Assembly: GCA_017610505.1 (NCBI GenBank)
Contig: JAFCBX010000007.1
Location: 1 to 21,166 of the forward strand
DNA: 21,166 nt
Origin: Methanosarcinales archaeon
GTDB lineage: Archaea; Nanobdellota; Nanobdellia; Woesearchaeales; CG1-02-33-12
Direction: 5' to 3'
Shown here: positions 6,455 through 13,952 of the stretch, one piece after another
Layout: every line of letters starts with the position of its first letter
Position numbering within the stretch: position 1 is the first letter of the stretch
Made by a program: the position numbers and the translations under genes
The notes under the pieces: model-generated
The model's database searches: none
Seen by the model: only the letters and a program-made list of their open reading frames with translations
What the model was told of the DNA's origin: nothing

Positions 6455-7414
6455 ATGGAGAATATAACAAAAATAAGCCCTGAGCTTAAGGCACTTTTAG
6501 AAAAACAGCATTATTGCTTTAGCGGAGAGCATTCTGCTGTTAAAATCTGCACATGGACAAAGAAGTCATTATTAGATGAGAATGTTTGTTATAAAGAAAA
6601 ATTTTATGGCATAAGATGCCATCTTTGCTGCCAGATATCTCCGTCTGTGGGTTTTTGCACTAATCAGTGCATACACTGCTGGCGCGAAATGGATTACACA
6701 GCTGGATTTAAGATGAATCCTATTGTTGATGAGCCAAAAGAAATAATCAAAAAATCTATTTTATGCCAGAGAAAACTTCTTAATGGTTTTTTTGGAAATG
6801 AAAAAGTAAACTTCAAGAAACTTAATCAGGCACAGGAGCCAATGCATTTTGCAATCTCACTTACAGGAGAGCCAACTATCTATCCAAAACTTAGTGAATT
6901 AATAGCTGAGCTTCACAAACAAAATAAGACAACTTTCCTGGTTACTAACGGACAGTTCCCTGAGGTTATTGAATCATTAAGAGAACTGCCTACACAGCTT
7001 TATGTTTCAGTTAGTGCAACAAATGAGCAGGATTTCCAGAAACTTAATAAATCATGCCTTAAGGACGGATGGCAGCGCTTAAACAAAACACTTGAATTAA
7101 TGCCCAAACTAAAAACAAGAACAGTAATTAGAATAACCTTGATGAAAGGAATAAACATGAAACATGAAAAAGATTATGCTGGCTTAATAAAAAAAGCAAG
7201 CCCAATGTTTGTTGAGTTAAAGGCATATATGTTTGTCGGCTCATCAAGGAAAAGATTATTAAAAGAGAATATGCCCTATCACGAAGATGTAAAAGAGTTT
7301 GCAAAAAAGGTTGCAGAACTTTCAGGCTATAAAATAATTGATGAGAAAAAAGAAAGCAGGGTTGTGCTATTGGCCAAAGAAGATTACAAAGATAGAATTA
7401 TGAGGTTTGATTAA
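6455..7414 (+). CDS. taw1: tRNA 4-demethylwyosine synthase (radical SAM)
   Basis: A 319-residue TYW1/Taw1. It condenses N1-methylguanosine-37 of tRNA-Phe with pyruvate carbons to form 4-demethylwyosine. The radical SAM cluster ligands are C68, C72 and C75 (CTNQCIHCW). A second cluster is likely held by C32, C45 and C58, which keep the 13-residue spacing known from Methanocaldococcus Taw1. HSAVKICTW near the N-terminus and SLTGEPTIYP (SAM-binding GEP) are family hallmarks. No flavodoxin domain is present, as is usual for archaea. This wyosine pathway enzyme occurs in archaea and eukaryotes. Confidence 0.95.
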   Translation: MENITKISPELKALLEKQHYCFSGEHSAVKICTWTKKSLLDENVCYKEKFYGIRCHLCCQISPSVGFCTNQCIHCWREMDYTAGFKMNPIVDEPKEIIKKSILCQRKLLNGFFGNEKVNFKKLNQAQEPMHFAISLTGEPTIYPKLSELIAELHKQNKTTFLVTNGQFPEVIESLRELPTQLYVSVSATNEQDFQKLNKSCLKDGWQRLNKTLELMPKLKTRTVIRITLMKGINMKHEKDYAGLIKKASPMFVELKAYMFVGSSRKRLLKENMPYHEDVKEFAKKVAELSGYKIIDEKKESRVVLLAKEDYKDRIMRFD

Positions 7415-7432
7415 ATAAATTTTTAGCAATCT

Positions 7433-7441
7433 TTTTATATT
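7433..7441 (+). promoter_or_regulatory. TATA box of the small membrane protein gene
   Basis: TTTTTATAT centred 26 bases before the ATG at 7463; leaderless start expected. Confidence 0.55.
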
Positions 7442-7462
7442 TGTAAGGTTTTTAACCTGATT

Positions 7463-7729
7463 ATGGAAAGCAAATTAATAATTCCTTTAGTTACTTTATT
7501 TATTGGTTTTTTTTTAATTAGCGGGGGCATTACTGGCAATATTGTATCAGAAAACTGCTGCTATCCGCCTGACTGCGAGCCAGAGAACATGTGTGATTTT
7601 ACAGAATCAAATCAAAGGTATTCTACAAGCCTTAATATAGCTAATTATAGTGTTTATATTGGTGAGATATTAATTCTGGCTTCAATCATCATGTATGTTG
7701 TAATGTACAGGCGCGATAAGAAATCTTAA
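7463..7729 (+). CDS. Small Cys-rich membrane protein, two membrane segments
   Basis: An 88-residue protein. The first hydrophobic segment (about 5-27) ends in SGGITGNIV, a junction I associate with many exported proteins of Woesearchaeota-like archaea. A short acidic loop holds Cys32, Cys33, Cys38 and Cys43 (CCYPPDC..NMC), probably outside and able to form disulfides or bind metal. A second segment (about 63-80) is followed by a basic RRDKKS tail inside. It has its own leaderless promoter. Function unknown. Confidence 0.7.
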   Translation: MESKLIIPLVTLFIGFFLISGGITGNIVSENCCYPPDCEPENMCDFTESNQRYSTSLNIANYSVYIGEILILASIIMYVVMYRRDKKS

Positions 7730-7760
7730 AATAAGCTTTTTAATAATTTTGATTAGAAAC

Positions 7761-7859
7761 ATTTAAATAGTTGAATTCCTGAAATTTATATAATATTTTG
7801 CTTCAATTCAGGATTGGGGGTTTTACAGGCCTTAGTGGCCATCTTAAAGAGGTGCTATT
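7761..7859 (+). promoter_or_regulatory. Promoter and leader with GGCC hairpin before the PIP-box gene
   Basis: TATA-like elements lie at 7761-7770 and 7784-7795. Unlike its neighbours this gene has a leader, with GGCC-TTAGT-GGCC (7828-7840) able to form a small hairpin, and AGGAT/ATCTT around it able to pair. GAGGTG at 7849-7854 is the ribosome binding site, five bases before the ATG. Confidence 0.45.
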
Positions 7860-8669
7860 ATGAATCCGGAAAAAGAAATAGTCAATCTTTGGCTTAATAA
7901 AAAAGGTTTCTTTACTATTAATGATATCAACGCTGGCAAAAACAAGGTTATTGACCTCATAGCAATAAAACTTAAAAATGGAAAGCTTGAAAGAGTAGAG
8001 CATATTGAGGTTAATTGTTCTATAAGTTCAACTCTTGTTGAAAAAGACATAAAAGAATACATAAAAAAGTTTGAAGACAAGACTGTCATAAAAAAAGTAA
8101 AGCAGGTTGTGAAAGAGTTTGTTGGAACAGATTTCAGCTATGAAAAAACACTTATTTTGACATCTCATAAAAATATTAATCTAAAAGGAATCAATGTTTT
8201 AAAATTTGATGACTTACTCTATGAAGTAATAGATGATATTGACAAGCAGAACTACAGGAACACAACAGTAAGAACAATACAGCTTATTAAATACCTATTG
8301 ATAGCCAATCCAGATAACCTTGCAGAGCTGTTGAAAAAAGAAACAGGCAACAAGGTCTTAACCCAGGGCACAAGAGAGATATTCTTAAGAAAGCTGTTAA
8401 AGCAGGATGATGTCAAAAGAATACTGGAAAAAGAATCAAATGAGAAAATCATAGTTGGTATAGTCAAGGAATCTTCATTAAAGAGGCCGGAAAGGCTTGC
8501 AAATGCACTTGAGCAGGATATACTAACAAACAGAACAAGAAAGAGATTTTTAAAATCCTTATTAAACCAGGAAAACATAGCAAAGGCAGGAAAACGCATC
8601 TTAATGCCAAAAAAACAGAGGCCATTGCAGTATTTTTTCAAGAAGAAGAAACCTAAAGCAAAAGTTTAA
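7860..8669 (+). CDS. PD-(D/E)XK nuclease-like protein with C-terminal PCNA-binding box
   Basis: A 269-residue protein in three parts. Residues 1-130 resemble a restriction-endonuclease-like fold: VIDLIAIK with D32, then HIEVNCS with E50; the usual Lys of ExK is Asn52, so the site is variant or dead. Residues 154-245 contain two similar helical units (LAELLKK..VLTQGTREIFLRKLLKQ and LANALEQDILTNRTRKRFLKSLLNQ). QRPLQYFF at 253-260 is a perfect PIP box (QxxLxxFF), followed by a basic KKKKPKAK tail. PIP boxes dock proteins on the PCNA sliding clamp, so a DNA repair or replication role is likely. The fold is a reading of motifs; the PIP box is plain to see. Confidence 0.6.
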   Translation: MNPEKEIVNLWLNKKGFFTINDINAGKNKVIDLIAIKLKNGKLERVEHIEVNCSISSTLVEKDIKEYIKKFEDKTVIKKVKQVVKEFVGTDFSYEKTLILTSHKNINLKGINVLKFDDLLYEVIDDIDKQNYRNTTVRTIQLIKYLLIANPDNLAELLKKETGNKVLTQGTREIFLRKLLKQDDVKRILEKESNEKIIVGIVKESSLKRPERLANALEQDILTNRTRKRFLKSLLNQENIAKAGKRILMPKKQRPLQYFFKKKKPKAKV

Positions 8670-8709
8670 TAAATATCTCTTTTTAACTATTTAAAAAAGC
8701 GGTGATATA

Positions 8710-9894
8710 ATGGATGCACTTTTTTATCTGACGTCTTTGGCCATTATTATGGTTATAGGTATATTATGCACAATTTTTTCAGAAAAAATTAAGATTCCCA
8801 ATGTGCTTCTTTTGGTTATAGCCGGAATAACAATAGGACATATTGATTATTATGGTAATCCATTAATTAATTTCTCACCATTATTCCTGACTTGTGTAGG
8901 AATCCTTGCGTTGGTCATGATAATCTTTGACTCAAGCTCAAGGTTAAAGCTAAGAGAATTTGATACTTTCTCAATGAGGGCATTAAACCTGACAGGAGCA
9001 TTTCTATTGCTAAACCTCATATTCTTGACCACTTCAGTATACTTTATTTTTAATATTAACAATATATTTCTGGCAATGATGTTTGCTGCCCTGATGTCTG
9101 GAACAGCACCAGATGTTATACTCACTATGCTTAAAAACACGAAGAACAGGGTAGTGGAGCTGCTTAAAATAGAGTCAATATTAAACACGCCTTTAATTGT
9201 TCTCATACCATTTATAATTCTCGATTTATTTAATGACTATGGTAAAGGATTATTTTTCTCAAAATTTATGGAAACCATGGGTCCATTTTTACAGCAGTTT
9301 GTTACAGGTATTGGTGCAGGTATTTTGGTTGGCATAGTTGTTTTTAAGATAATGAGAACCAGATATTCAGAGAATTTGTCACCTCTTGCTTTAATCACTG
9401 CTGCCCTTATAACATACATACTTGCAGAAAACCTTAAGGGAAATGGGGTTCTTGCAGTAACAACCCTTGGATTGTTTTTTGGCAATGTTTATGTCAGGGA
9501 AAAAGAATCATTGCATGAGTTTTCTTATTTGTTTGCAAACTCACTTGAGATAATTGTTTTTATACTTGTTGGAATAATAATAAAATTCCCTTTTAATATA
9601 TTGTTTTTTGCAAAATCCATGCTTTTGTTTATGATATATCTTGTGATAAGATATATCTCTGTCCAGCTTTGCTTTTCAAAACTAAACTATTCATTTAAGG
9701 AAAAACTTTTTATGACTTTAAATGTGTCAAAGGGTATTGCTGTTGCAGTTGTTGTATTTATACTCGCCACTTATAAAATACCTGGAATGGATCCCTTGTT
9801 AAATTTAATACTTGCATTCATAATATACAGCATAGTACTTTCTACAATAGTTGTAAGGGTCTCAAAGAAATTCCTAGAGGCAGAAACAATATGA
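8710..9894 (+). CDS. Cation/proton antiporter family membrane protein (CPA/NhaP-like)
   Basis: A 394-residue protein with about 11-12 hydrophobic segments and the family layout, including GIAVAVVVFIL near the C-terminus. Two ion-binding motifs are altered: the usual T-D-P is TAPD (132-135), and the usual ESLLND is ESILNT (155-160), so both normal aspartates are missing from their expected places. It may use D135 or E155, or have another role. GGTGAT three bases before the ATG supports the start. The stop overlaps the next gene by four bases (ATGA). Family assignment is good; ion and transport activity are uncertain. Confidence 0.75.
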   Translation: MDALFYLTSLAIIMVIGILCTIFSEKIKIPNVLLLVIAGITIGHIDYYGNPLINFSPLFLTCVGILALVMIIFDSSSRLKLREFDTFSMRALNLTGAFLLLNLIFLTTSVYFIFNINNIFLAMMFAALMSGTAPDVILTMLKNTKNRVVELLKIESILNTPLIVLIPFIILDLFNDYGKGLFFSKFMETMGPFLQQFVTGIGAGILVGIVVFKIMRTRYSENLSPLALITAALITYILAENLKGNGVLAVTTLGLFFGNVYVREKESLHEFSYLFANSLEIIVFILVGIIIKFPFNILFFAKSMLLFMIYLVIRYISVQLCFSKLNYSFKEKLFMTLNVSKGIAVAVVVFILATYKIPGMDPLLNLILAFIIYSIVLSTIVVRVSKKFLEAETI

Positions 9895-10682
9895 TAAGAC
9901 TTGGTCCTGCTGGCTCTCCGATGAAAAGCACCCTAGATGGCCTTGGTTACATAAAAGAGATTGGATTAAATGCAATGGAGGTTGAATTTACATATGGTGT
10001 AAGGATGAGAAATGAGCTTGCAAAAGAAATTGGAAAGATTGCAGAAAAACTTGATATCAGCCTTAGTGTTCATGCACCATACTATATAAATTTGGCATCT
10101 GCTGAAAAGCAAAAAATTGAAGCATCAAAGAAAAGGATTCTTGACAGTTGCGAAAGAGCTCATTACCTCAAGGCAAGCCATGTTGTTTTTCATCCAGGAT
10201 TTTATGGAAAGCTAAAAGAAAATGAATGTTATGAAATGATAAAGAAAGAGATTATTGAGATGCATGATCTAATAAAAGAAAACAAATGGAAAACAGAATT
10301 AGCACCAGAGACAACAGGAAAAAAATCCCAGTTTGGTTCTTTAAACGAGATTTTAAAGCTTAGAGATGAAATTAAATGCAACATATGCGTTGATTTTGCT
10401 CACTTACATGCAAGAAACGGCTCTATAAATTATTTATCTGTTTTTGACCAGCTTTCTGGTTTAAGGCATATACACTCTCACTTTTCAGGAATTGAATTCA
10501 CAGAGAAAGGAGAGAGAAGGCATCTTGTAATGCAGAAATCAGATTTCCTGCCATTAGCAAAGGAAATATTAAAAAGAAAAACAGATATAACAATAATATG
10601 CGAGAGCCCCATAACTTGGAAAGACTCTCTAAAAATGAAAAAAATACTTGAAGAACTTAAAAATGAAAAAAATAATTATTGA
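9891..10682 (+). CDS. nfo: Endonuclease-IV-like AP endonuclease (TIM barrel)
   Basis: A 263-residue xylose-isomerase-type TIM barrel. Metal-ligand blocks of the Nfo family appear in order: SVHAPYYINLAS (H61), VVFHPGFY (H101), APETTGKKSQFG (E139 region), VDFAHLHAR, HSHFSG and a final ICESP. It should cleave 5' to abasic sites in DNA using Zn2+. The protein is slightly shorter than bacterial Nfo (about 280), as often in archaea. Its start overlaps the antiporter stop and its end overlaps the PIN gene by 20 bases, so it is part of one transcript leading into the Rpo7 genes. Confidence 0.8.
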   Translation: MIRLGPAGSPMKSTLDGLGYIKEIGLNAMEVEFTYGVRMRNELAKEIGKIAEKLDISLSVHAPYYINLASAEKQKIEASKKRILDSCERAHYLKASHVVFHPGFYGKLKENECYEMIKKEIIEMHDLIKENKWKTELAPETTGKKSQFGSLNEILKLRDEIKCNICVDFAHLHARNGSINYLSVFDQLSGLRHIHSHFSGIEFTEKGERRHLVMQKSDFLPLAKEILKRKTDITIICESPITWKDSLKMKKILEELKNEKNNY

Positions 10683-11064
10683 TACAAATTTTCTGGTAAG
10701 TGCAATTAGGTTTAAGATAGACATATTTTCAGGGCTTCAAAGAATATGTGACTTTAAGTATACAATTTGTATAGTTGATGGTACAATAGATGAGCTGGAA
10801 AAACTAGCTGAAACAGGAAATCCAAAAGATAAGATTGCAGCAAGAATTTCACTAGAACTAATCAAGAAAAAAAAAATCAAAATAACAAAAACACCCTCTA
10901 AAAACAAAAGAGTTAAAAACGTTGACCTTTTAATTTTAAACTTGATTAAAAAAGGGAATTTCATAGTCGCAACACAGGATAAGGAACTTAAAAGGGAGAT
11001 AGGGAAAAAAGGAGTACCCCTTATTGTTTTAAGGCAAAAAAAGTACCTTAAACTGATTGTTTAA
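10663..11064 (+). CDS. PIN-domain nuclease, archaeal Fcf1/VapC9-like
   Basis: A 133-residue PIN domain starting at ATG 10663; a TTG at 10648 would add five residues with no better ribosome site. Acidic active-site residues D7 (IIIDTNFL), E44 (TIDELEKL), D88 (NVDLLIL) and D106 (ATQDKEL) are all present. In many archaea a PIN gene of this type lies just before rpoE1, and rRNA processing has been proposed from its similarity to Fcf1/Utp24. No antitoxin-like partner is adjacent, which argues against a VapBC toxin. Confidence 0.8.
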   Translation: MKKIIIDTNFLVSAIRFKIDIFSGLQRICDFKYTICIVDGTIDELEKLAETGNPKDKIAARISLELIKKKKIKITKTPSKNKRVKNVDLLILNLIKKGNFIVATQDKELKREIGKKGVPLIVLRQKKYLKLIV

Positions 11065-11080
11065 CGAAAAGAAGGTTAAA

Positions 11081-11671
11081 ATGTTCTACAAAACACAATT
11101 AAAAGACCATATAAGAGTTCCACCACATCTTTTTGGGCTTAAGCTAGAGGATGCAATGGTTGAAAGAATTAAAAAGAAGTATGATGGCTATATTTCAAAG
11201 GAACTCGGCATAGTAATAGATGTATCAAGATTAGACAATATAGGAGAAGGAATTATTATTCCAGGAGATGGAGCATCATATTATGAAACAGAGTTTGAGA
11301 TAATAACTTTTAAGCCAGAGATGCAGGAGGTTGTTATTGGAAGGATAAAGGACATTGCAGACTTTGGAGCTTTTATCAACATTGGCCCTATAGAAGGCAT
11401 GATTCATATCTCACAGACCATGAATGATTTTGTTTCATTTAATAAGGAAAAGACTCTTTCTGGCAAGGAATCAAGGAAAGTTTTGAAAATAGGTGACAAG
11501 TGCAGGGCAAGGATAATTGCCACAAGCTATAAAGACCCTACAAACCCAAAGCTTGGTTTGACAATGAGGCAGACTGGACTTGGAAAAATAGAGTGGATAG
11601 AAGAAAAGTATGAGCAAAAGAAGACAGTTAAAAAACCTGAAAAAAAATCTAAAAAGAAATTAAGGAAATAA
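11081..11671 (+). CDS. rpoE1: DNA-directed RNA polymerase subunit Rpo7 (E')
   Basis: A 196-residue Rpo7, the stalk subunit that pairs with Rpo4 and contacts nascent RNA. The N-terminal RNP-like half begins MFYKTQLKDHIRVPPHLFG. The S1 RNA-binding domain starts at about residue 82 (VVIGRIKDIADFGAFINIGPIEGMIHISQ, of which the FGAF core is diagnostic). A Lys-rich tail ends the protein. I chose ATG 11081 because GAAGGTT sits at 11070-11076; a TTG at 11057 would add eight residues. It lies two bases before spt4. Confidence 0.95.
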   Translation: MFYKTQLKDHIRVPPHLFGLKLEDAMVERIKKKYDGYISKELGIVIDVSRLDNIGEGIIIPGDGASYYETEFEIITFKPEMQEVVIGRIKDIADFGAFINIGPIEGMIHISQTMNDFVSFNKEKTLSGKESRKVLKIGDKCRARIIATSYKDPTNPKLGLTMRQTGLGKIEWIEEKYEQKKTVKKPEKKSKKKLRK

Positions 11672-11673
11672 AA

Positions 11674-11859
11674 ATGCCTAAAAAAGTTTGTAAAAAATGC
11701 AAGATCTTTGTGAAGGGAGATAGTTGTCCTATATGCAAGGGCAATCAATTTACCACAAATTGGAAGGGAAGGATAAATGTACTTGATGCTGATAAATCAA
11801 TGATTGCTGAAAAAGTTGAGATAAAGGAAAAAGGAGAGTATGCTATTAAGGTAAGGTGA
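11674..11859 (+). CDS. spt4: Transcription elongation factor Spt4 (RpoE'')
   Basis: A 61-residue zinc protein with C6-x2-C9 and C18-x2-C21 ligands and the family block TNWKGRINVLD. It binds Spt5 and increases RNA polymerase processivity. It sits between rpo7 and eS24, the conserved archaeal order. Its stop overlaps a possible GTG start of the eS24 gene. Confidence 0.95.
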   Translation: MPKKVCKKCKIFVKGDSCPICKGNQFTTNWKGRINVLDADKSMIAEKVEIKEKGEYAIKVR

Positions 11860-11864
11860 ATTCT

Positions 11865-12416
11865 ATGGAAATAATTGAAAAAAAAGAATATTCATTACTA
11901 TCAAGAACAGAGATTATAGCAAAAGAGAGCTATACAGGGGCAACACCATCAAGAGACACTATTAAGAAGATATTAGCTGAAAAATTAAATGCCAAAGGTG
12001 AGCTAATTGTGATAAAGCATATTTACCCAGAGTTTGGATTTGGAACTGCAAAGATAATTGCTTACTTATATTCAAATAAGAAGGATATGGAAAGAATTGA
12101 GCCAGAGTATGCATTTAAGAAAGGGATTCCAAAAGAAAAAAAGGAAGAAAAGAAACAGGATAAGCCAAAATCTGAGGAGAAGAAGAAAGAAGTGAAACCA
12201 GAACAAGGGAAAGAAAAACCTGCTGAACAAGAAAAACAAGATAAAGGCAAACCAGGAGAAAAGAAACCAGAACAAAAACAGGAAGAAAAGAAAGAAGAAC
12301 TAAAAAACCCAGAACACAAAGGAGAAACAAAAGAAGCTAAAAAAGAAGAAACAAAGCCAAAGCAAGAACAACAGGAAAATAAAGACACTAAAGAATCAAA
12401 ACCAGGGCAAAAGTAA
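11865..12416 (+). CDS. rps24e: 30S ribosomal protein eS24 with long charged tail
   Basis: Residues 1-87 are a normal eS24: strands and helix with the diagnostic TPSRDTIKKILA (27-38) and YPEFGFGTAKIIAYLY (54-69). Residues 88-183 are a low-complexity Lys/Glu/Gln/Pro tail that doubles the usual archaeal length of about 100. ATG 11865 is chosen because AAGGTGA (11853-11859) lies five bases upstream; a GTG at 11856 overlaps that site. The tail's base composition is very A-rich. It is probably disordered and either extends from the ribosome or binds partners. Confidence 0.92.
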   Translation: MEIIEKKEYSLLSRTEIIAKESYTGATPSRDTIKKILAEKLNAKGELIVIKHIYPEFGFGTAKIIAYLYSNKKDMERIEPEYAFKKGIPKEKKEEKKQDKPKSEEKKKEVKPEQGKEKPAEQEKQDKGKPGEKKPEQKQEEKKEELKNPEHKGETKEAKKEETKPKQEQQENKDTKESKPGQK

Positions 12417-12442
12417 AATAAACCAAAAAATTAGGGATGAAG

Positions 12443-12640
12443 ATGGCCAAAAAGAAAAAGAAACCAAAGAAAGCAGTTGATATAAAAGCACTTTATTCAG
12501 TAGAGGGAGGAGTACTAAAAAGAAAGACAAAATTCTGCCCAAAATGCGGGCCAGGAGTCTTCCTTGCAATACATAAAAACAGATTAAGCTGCGGAAAGTG
12601 TGGCTACACTGAATTTATAAAAAAACCTGAGCAGAAATAG
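12443..12640 (+). CDS. rps27ae: 30S ribosomal protein eS31 (S27ae)
   Basis: A 65-residue zinc-ribbon protein with C32-x2-C35 and C50-x2-C53, the archaeal form without the ubiquitin fusion seen in eukaryotes. The basic N-terminus (KKKKKPKK) contacts rRNA. ATG 12443 fits AGGG six bases upstream; an ATG at 12437 abuts that site. It is the last gene of the polymerase/ribosome run. Confidence 0.93.
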   Translation: MAKKKKKPKKAVDIKALYSVEGGVLKRKTKFCPKCGPGVFLAIHKNRLSCGKCGYTEFIKKPEQK

Positions 12641-12646
12641 AGTTTA

Positions 12647-12660
12647 TTAAAATATTTTAA
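12647..12660. terminator. AT palindrome between convergent genes
   Basis: TTAAAATATTTTAA is a perfect 14-base palindrome seven bases after the eS31 stop, in the 45-base gap to a convergent gene. It may help end transcription, but AT palindromes are common in DNA of this composition. Confidence 0.25.
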
Positions 12661-12685
12661 TCTTAAATTTGATGCCTAAAATAAT

Positions 12686-13582
12686 TTACTTTTCCTTACT
12701 ATCTAACCTTTGAAAAACGAGAAGGTCTTCTGTTGTCAGTTTCTTTCCCTTTTTAATCTTATCCTCAACCTTTTCCTCTTTTTCCTTTATTATCTTTTCC
12801 TGCTTTTGCTTTTTTTCTTTTTTTGCCTGTTCTTTGGATGACCCTAGTTTTTTGTTTATACCATTTATTTCAACCAGCTTTTTCTTTAATAAATCATTAA
12901 CCTCTGCCAACTTCTTTTTAAATTCAAAGAATTTTTTATAAGCAGACTCTTCCTCTTTTTTTAGGCCATCGATGCTTTTAAGAAGTTTTAACATCTCTTC
13001 ATGCTTTTTCTGGCTTTCATCAGCATTGATTTTAATATTTTTGTGAGCATCATCAGCTTCCTTTTTCAGCTTATCAATTTCCTTTGAAAGCGAGTTAGAC
13101 TCTTTCCAGACCTTGCTAACTTTTTCTGCTTCTTTGTACTTCTTTTTCTTGAGCTTTATTTCCTTCATAAGTTTTTGCTCCTTGTCAAAAGCCATTACTT
13201 CAGTTTCTATCTTCATCTCAAGTCTTTCAATCTCATGTTTAATCTGGGAAGGGTCTTCCTTTAGGTTAAATTTATTTATAGTATCATTTTTTTCTTTGTT
13301 AACTTTTTTTATCTCAGAAATTTTGTCCTTAATCAAATTGTTGTAGTTTTCCCTTTTAGACTTTAGTTCCCTGACTTTTCTTGTTAGATTATTTCTGCTA
13401 TTTTTTAGTTCCTTAATCTTTTTAAAAAGCTTAGAAAGATCATTTATTGCCTTTTCTTTTTTCTTAAACCATTCTTCTTTTTGGTCGTCCAACTGGTTTA
13501 AACTCAATCTTAACTCAATTATTTCCTTTCTGCATTTGCTAAGATTTTTTAATAATTCCTTTTTGTTCTTCTTTTCTTGCAT
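12686..13582 (-). CDS. Archaeal coiled-coil protein, COG1340-like
   Basis: A 298-residue protein that is almost entirely charged heptad-like coiled coil (about residues 5-265), ending in KIKKGKKLTTEDLLVFQ. That C-terminal 'GKKLTTEDLL' block is shared by archaeal coiled-coil proteins of the COG1340 type. No ATPase heads are present, so it is not SMC. A GTGAGATGAT stretch precedes the ATG. It follows the stalk genes uL1-uL10-L12. Role unknown; a ribosome- or RNA-associated scaffold is a guess from context. Confidence 0.75.
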   Translation of the reverse strand: MQEKKNKKELLKNLSKCRKEIIELRLSLNQLDDQKEEWFKKKEKAINDLSKLFKKIKELKNSRNNLTRKVRELKSKRENYNNLIKDKISEIKKVNKEKNDTINKFNLKEDPSQIKHEIERLEMKIETEVMAFDKEQKLMKEIKLKKKKYKEAEKVSKVWKESNSLSKEIDKLKKEADDAHKNIKINADESQKKHEEMLKLLKSIDGLKKEEESAYKKFFEFKKKLAEVNDLLKKKLVEINGINKKLGSSKEQAKKEKKQKQEKIIKEKEEKVEDKIKKGKKLTTEDLLVFQRLDSKEK

Positions 13583-13589
13583 ATCATCT

Positions 13590-13612
13590 CACTTAATAAT
13601 TAAAAATAAAAA
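13590..13612 (-). terminator. T-rich tract after the stalk operon
   Basis: Minus-strand T-rich stretch (TACTTTTTATTTTTAATT) directly after the L12 stop. T tracts end archaeal transcription, though some read-through into the coiled-coil gene is possible since the gap is only 34 bases. Confidence 0.35.
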
Positions 13613-13616
13613 GTAA

Positions 13617-13928
13617 CTAGCCAAACAACGAACCTAAACCAGCAGCTGCCTGTTCCTGGCTCTTTTTTTCTTCTTCTTTTTTAGCCTCTGGCTTTTCTTC
13701 CTTTTTCTCTTCTGCTTTTGCTTGACCAGCAGCTGGTGCTGCTACCTGCATAACAGATGACTCTTTAATTACTTTCTCAATGTCAACTCCATCAAAGGAT
13801 GCTACCAAGGCCTTGACTCTTGCTGAGTCTGGCTTTGTTCCTGCAGATTCTAATACTTTTGTTACTGTTGCCTCATCTATTTTTCCTCCAGCTTTGTGGA
13901 TTAACATTGCAGCATATACATACTCCAT
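13617..13928 (-). CDS. rpl12: 50S ribosomal stalk protein L12 (P1)
   Basis: A 103-residue archaeal P1/L12. It has an N-terminal helical dimer domain (MEYVYAAMLIHKAGG, residues 1-62), an Ala-rich and Lys/Glu-rich hinge (63-92), and the GTPase-recruiting end GLGSLFG (97-103). ATG 13928 lies eight bases after GGAGG; a TTG at 13943 overlaps that site and is rejected. It follows uL10 by 24 bases. Dimers bind uL10 to build the factor-binding stalk. Confidence 0.95.
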   Translation of the reverse strand: MEYVYAAMLIHKAGGKIDEATVTKVLESAGTKPDSARVKALVASFDGVDIEKVIKESSVMQVAAPAAGQAKAEEKKEEKPEAKKEEEKKSQEQAAAGLGSLFG

Positions 13929-13952
13929 TTTATTTGCCTCCAAATTTTATAT

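Noticed and set aside
10648..11064. PIN gene as a VapC toxin
   Set aside because: There is no adjacent antitoxin gene, and the position before rpoE1 matches the conserved housekeeping PIN gene of archaea.
12062..12388. Long Ser/Phe/Cys-rich frames opposite the eS24 tail
   Set aside because: They are antisense shadows of the A-rich Lys/Glu codons on the plus strand.
12686..13582. Coiled-coil protein as an SMC or Rad50 fragment
   Set aside because: It lacks Walker A, Walker B and signature motifs, and its C-terminal block fits the archaeal coiled-coil family instead.
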